This document shows, one piece after another, positions 61,691-64,000 of a DNA stretch of 64,000 nucleotides. A model generated the notes under the pieces. That model searched no databases, was not told the DNA's origin, and saw nothing but the letters and a program-made list of their open reading frames with translations. The translations under genes and the position numbers were made by a program. Position 1 is the first letter of the stretch; each line of letters begins with the position of its first letter. The DNA is from Gemmatimonadota bacterium (GTDB lineage Bacteria; Gemmatimonadota; Gemmatimonadetes; Longimicrobiales; Gaopeijiaceae): contig JAJDYN010000040.1 in NCBI GenBank assembly GCA_022825135.1, positions 96,223 through 160,222 on the forward strand, given 5' to 3'.

Positions 61691-62854
61691 TCAGGCCTGA
61701 GTCTGGGGCCTGCGGCGGCTCTGAATCGCTTGCCGGAGTTGCGCCTCGTCCGGCTGCTGATAGCAGCGGAGCACCGTCTTGGCCGCTTTCCAGCCTCCGA
61801 GTTCGCAGAGCACCTTGAGCGGGAGGTCCATGAGGTCGGAGGCAAACTTGCGCCTCAGCGAGTGCCAGCCCCTGCCCCGCTTGCGCTCCAGCCCGGCAAG
61901 CGCCTCGGCCCTTTTCCACCAGTAGCGCGCCACCGCGCGGCTCATGCTCCTGTCGGGGTCCCTGGGCGCGGGCAGCACCGGCGCGTCCCCGTTCGCCGGG
62001 TTGCGCCTCCGCGCCTCCTCGAAGACTTCGATGGCTTCGGGGGTCAAGGGCGTCCGGTGCTCGTAGCCGGTCTTCTCGTGCTCGGCGCGCCACCGCACCG
62101 TTTCGCCTTCAAGGTCGATGTCAGCCCACCTGAGGTTGCGAATCGCGCCGATGCGGTGACCCGTCTCGTGCGCGAGCACGAGGGCGGCGTGGAACCGCCA
62201 ATCGACCTGCCGCGAGACCCCGAGAAGGGCTTGGTATTCCTCTTCCGTGAGAACGACCCGGTTGGGGTTCTTCTCGACGGGCTTCCTGAGACCCTTGAGC
62301 GGGTTCCTGTCGAGGAGCAGGCGGCCCTCTTCGTCCCGCGACCGCGCCGCCCAGTTGAGCACCGCCATCAGGAACGTGAGGTCCGATTCGATCATCCGGT
62401 CGCCCACGCGCTTGCCACTGGGGCCGACCGTGCCCGCCCGGCGTTCCCGGATGAAGCGGTCCCAGTCCCGCTGTGACAGGGTTTCCGGCCTTCGGCCCCT
62501 GCCGAAGAACTTGAGGAACATCGCCATCGCGGCCCTATCCCGCTGCCAAGACTTCGGCCCCTTCGTGGGCGTCACCTCCTCACCGTAGATTTCAAAAAGC
62601 CCTTCCAGAGTGAGCGGCTCGGGCTCGGCTTCGGCCTTGCCGTTGGGTGCGTCGATGAACCCGGCGGCGAACTGATCCGCCTGCCTCTTCGCGCGCGCCC
62701 AGTCGCGGTGTTTCAGCGACCGGGTGCGCCTGCGCCCGTTCTCCCGCCACTCGATCTGGAAGATGCCGGTCTTCGGGTCGGGAAAGATCCTGACCCGGTT
62801 CCGGCCCCATTCTCCGGCACCGTAGGAGCGCCGACTTCGTTTCGTGCGTGCCAT
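61691..62854 (-). CDS. int: Tyrosine-type site-specific integrase
   Basis: A 387 aa phage-type integrase. An N-terminal DNA-binding part (RIFPDPKTGIFQIEWRENG) is followed by a SAM-like core-binding domain and the catalytic domain. The first arginine is in LAHETGHRIGAIRNLRW (about 257). GWHSLRRKFASDLMDLPLKV holds the HxxR pair. The C-terminus LGGWKAAKTVLRCYQQPDEA gives the tryptophan and the nucleophilic tyrosine. The ATG at 62854 has AGAGGA eight bases upstream. It presumably acts at the aminotransferase junction. Confidence 0.9.
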   Translation of the reverse strand: MARTKRSRRSYGAGEWGRNRVRIFPDPKTGIFQIEWRENGRRRTRSLKHRDWARAKRQADQFAAGFIDAPNGKAEAEPEPLTLEGLFEIYGEEVTPTKGPKSWQRDRAAMAMFLKFFGRGRRPETLSQRDWDRFIRERRAGTVGPSGKRVGDRMIESDLTFLMAVLNWAARSRDEEGRLLLDRNPLKGLRKPVEKNPNRVVLTEEEYQALLGVSRQVDWRFHAALVLAHETGHRIGAIRNLRWADIDLEGETVRWRAEHEKTGYEHRTPLTPEAIEVFEEARRRNPANGDAPVLPAPRDPDRSMSRAVARYWWKRAEALAGLERKRGRGWHSLRRKFASDLMDLPLKVLCELGGWKAAKTVLRCYQQPDEAQLRQAIQSRRRPQTQA

Positions 62855-62924
62855 CGTTCGATTCCTCTCTCGATGGACTGCACGATCTGCGCGTTTGAAA
62901 CCTCGCGCAGGGTTCGTCCGTCGT

Positions 62925-63049
62925 CCAGAGCTGGGCGGTCCGGCCGGCTCTGGCGCGGGCGCGCCACGGGGGCGCTGGTTTCTGCGGTTTGTGGAGGAGC
63001 CAGATGTGTTTCCGCTGCACGGAAACTCTGGCCGGGGGGATGCCCCCGG
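62925..63049. other. oriT-like region with three inverted repeats
   Basis: In the 241-base gap between the divergent integrase and mobC lie CCAGAGC/GCTCTGG (62925-62931, 62947-62953), GTTTCCG/CGGAAAC (63008-63014, 63020-63026, loop CTGCA) and CCGGGGG/CCCCCGG (63032-63038, 63043-63049). All arms pair perfectly. Relaxases act at such sites beside mobC. I recognise no known nick sequence. Confidence 0.5.
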
Positions 63050-63095
63050 ACCCCCGAACGACACTTCCGCGCGCCACCAAAGGAGGCCGCCCGAC

Positions 63096-63440
63096 ATGGC
63101 CCGTCCCCGGAAGCCCGAGGCCGAACGCAGGAGCCGCACGATCGGCGTGCGCGTCACGACCGCGGAAGCCGCGGAGATCGCCGAGCGGGCCGGGGCGGCC
63201 CGCATGACGACGGGCGGCTACATGCGCCGCAGGGCGCTGGGGCAGCCGGTCCGCGAGGCGGCTGTTCACCGTCTCGGCGCCAGGGAGCGGGTCGAACTCC
63301 ACCGCATCGGCGTGAACCTGAACCAGATCGCCCGCGCCCTGAACTCGGGAGCGTCCGCACCACCTGGGACGCTGGAAGCGGTCGAGCGGGTGCGCAAGCT
63401 CACGTCCGATCTGCTGAGCGGCGAGGCATTGGAGCGGTGA
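63096..63440 (+). CDS. mobC: MobC-like relaxosome accessory protein
   Basis: A 114 aa protein with a basic N-terminus and a ribbon-helix-helix-like part (RTIGVRVTTAEAAEIAERA). The C-terminal segment LHRIGVNLNQIARALNSGA with the following VERVRKLTSDLL is the MobC family signature. Such proteins bind oriT and assist strand opening. A strong AGGAGG site precedes the ATG. Its stop overlaps the relaxase start as GTGA, so the two are made together. Confidence 0.85.
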   Translation: MARPRKPEAERRSRTIGVRVTTAEAAEIAERAGAARMTTGGYMRRRALGQPVREAAVHRLGARERVELHRIGVNLNQIARALNSGASAPPGTLEAVERVRKLTSDLLSGEALER

Positions 63441-64000
63441 TCCCGAAGATCAACGGACTGGGGCGGTCGTTCGCCGGGGTCGCGGCGTACTGCCTGCACG
63501 ACGCCCCGGAGCCGGACAATCGCCGTCCGAGGACATCGGAGCGGGTCGGGTGGGCCGACACCCGCAACCTCGCGACGTTCCGGCCGGAGCGGGCCGCGCG
63601 GCTGATGGCCGCGACGGCCAAGGCTGCCCCCGACCTCAAGCGGCTGGCGGGCGTGGCGCGAGGGGGCCGGAAGCTGGCGAAGCCGGTCCTGCACTACTCG
63701 CTCAGCTGGGCTCAGGACGAGACGCCCGACAGGCGGGAGATGAACCGGGCGGTGGACCGGAGTCTGGAGGCGCTGGGCCTGGAGGGCCACGAGGCGCTGA
63801 TCGTCGCGCACGAGGACACCCGGCACCCGCATGTCCACGTCATCGCCAACCGGGTCGATCCGGAGACCGGGAAGGCGGCGACGCTGGGCAACAGCAAGCT
63901 CCGGCTGTCGCGCTGGGCCGAGGGCTACGAGCGGGAGCAGGGCCGGATCCGGTGCGAGCGGCGGGTCAGGAACAACGAGCGGCGGCGGGCGGGCCAGGAG
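63437..64000 (+). CDS. Relaxase/mobilization nuclease, partial
   Basis: First 188 codons of a MobA/VirD2-like relaxase cut by the right edge. It begins with GTG at 63437. A likely catalytic tyrosine lies in FAGVAAYCLHDAPEPDN near residue 16. The metal-binding histidine triad is in AHEDTRHPHVHVIANRVDP (about residues 122-140), the hallmark of this family. It would nick the element's oriT for conjugative transfer. Coupling proteins or a type IV secretion system are not visible here. Confidence 0.85.
   Translation, partial: MIPKINGLGRSFAGVAAYCLHDAPEPDNRRPRTSERVGWADTRNLATFRPERAARLMAATAKAAPDLKRLAGVARGGRKLAKPVLHYSLSWAQDETPDRREMNRAVDRSLEALGLEGHEALIVAHEDTRHPHVHVIANRVDPETGKAATLGNSKLRLSRWAEGYEREQGRIRCERRVRNNERRRAGQE

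Larger units (their letters stand above)
61443..64000. mobile_element. Left end of an integrative mobilizable element
   Basis: The region from the aminotransferase break to the window's right edge holds a tyrosine integrase, a hairpin-rich noncoding stretch with an oriT-like set of repeats, mobC and a relaxase. Gene order (integrase pointing outward, mobilization genes inward) is that of integrative mobilizable elements. The precise end of the element lies between about 61440 and 61500 and cannot be fixed without the other junction. Confidence 0.7.

Overview
The window is a GC-rich (roughly two-thirds G+C by eye), gene-dense bacterial chromosome segment. Gene content points to the Gemmatimonadota or a close relative. 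Clues are an alternative complex III (Act) operon, a TPR/GWxTD-domain secreted protein, 6-bladed beta-propeller lipoproteins, a cytochrome bd-like oxidase with c-type cytochromes, and a caa3/aa3-family oxidase. This placement is inferred from gene content, since no rRNA gene is present. The organism looks like an aerobic, respiratory heterotroph.

Layout. 1-4.5 kb (-): actA-actB-actC of alternative complex III, actC cut by the left edge. 4.7-11.8 kb: a small unknown gene, the GWxTD protein, an AbrB-like protein, a LuxE/LuxC-like acyl activation/reduction pair and a YpdA/Bdr-like flavoprotein. 11.8-13.5 kb: a decayed YgjP-type metalloprotease and a toxin-antitoxin-SecB-like chaperone (TAC) module whose toxin is frameshifted into the antitoxin. 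13.7-27.8 kb: housekeeping and metabolism (YgfZ, Lon, gamma-glutamyltransferase, NUDIX, beta-propeller lipoprotein, ETF-quinone oxidoreductase, ChlI/MoxR-like ATPase, DinB, MutY, VWA protein).

27.8-46.9 kb is the core of interest. HmuY-like, hemB and hemA face left. A ferredoxin, an Mrp/ParA ATPase, a zinc-ribbon/PCP_red protein and a membrane protein face right. Next come a universal-stress protein with two PCP_red-like segments and a NirJ-like radical SAM/SPASM protein ending in another PCP_red domain. These lead directly into a cytochrome bd-like subunit, three c-type cytochromes (five hemes), a cupredoxin lipoprotein and coxBACD. I read this as a respiratory super-locus with its own tetrapyrrole and redox-maturation genes. 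A Fur-box-like palindrome sits on the predicted hemA promoter, and a consensus sigma70 promoter with a structured leader precedes the stress-protein gene.

47-61 kb: a duplicated-fold membrane protein, an amidohydrolase, Trm112-like, DUF192 and serine hydrolase genes, and a cytochrome/DUF6644 pair. A leftward set follows, with DUF6152-like, two paralogous GRWEGDT proteins, a cytochrome c-PQQ propeller dehydrogenase broken by a frameshift, and DUF418. DoxX, DinB and apaG complete it.

61.35-64 kb: the left end of an integrative mobilizable element abutting the 3' fragment of a class V aminotransferase gene. It carries a tyrosine integrase, an oriT-like set of inverted repeats, mobC and a relaxase cut by the right edge.

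No tRNA, rRNA, CRISPR array or intact insertion sequence was seen. Two of the broken genes shift frame at runs of five G, and the metalloprotease remnant at short C runs. Base-calling error is therefore a live alternative to real decay there.
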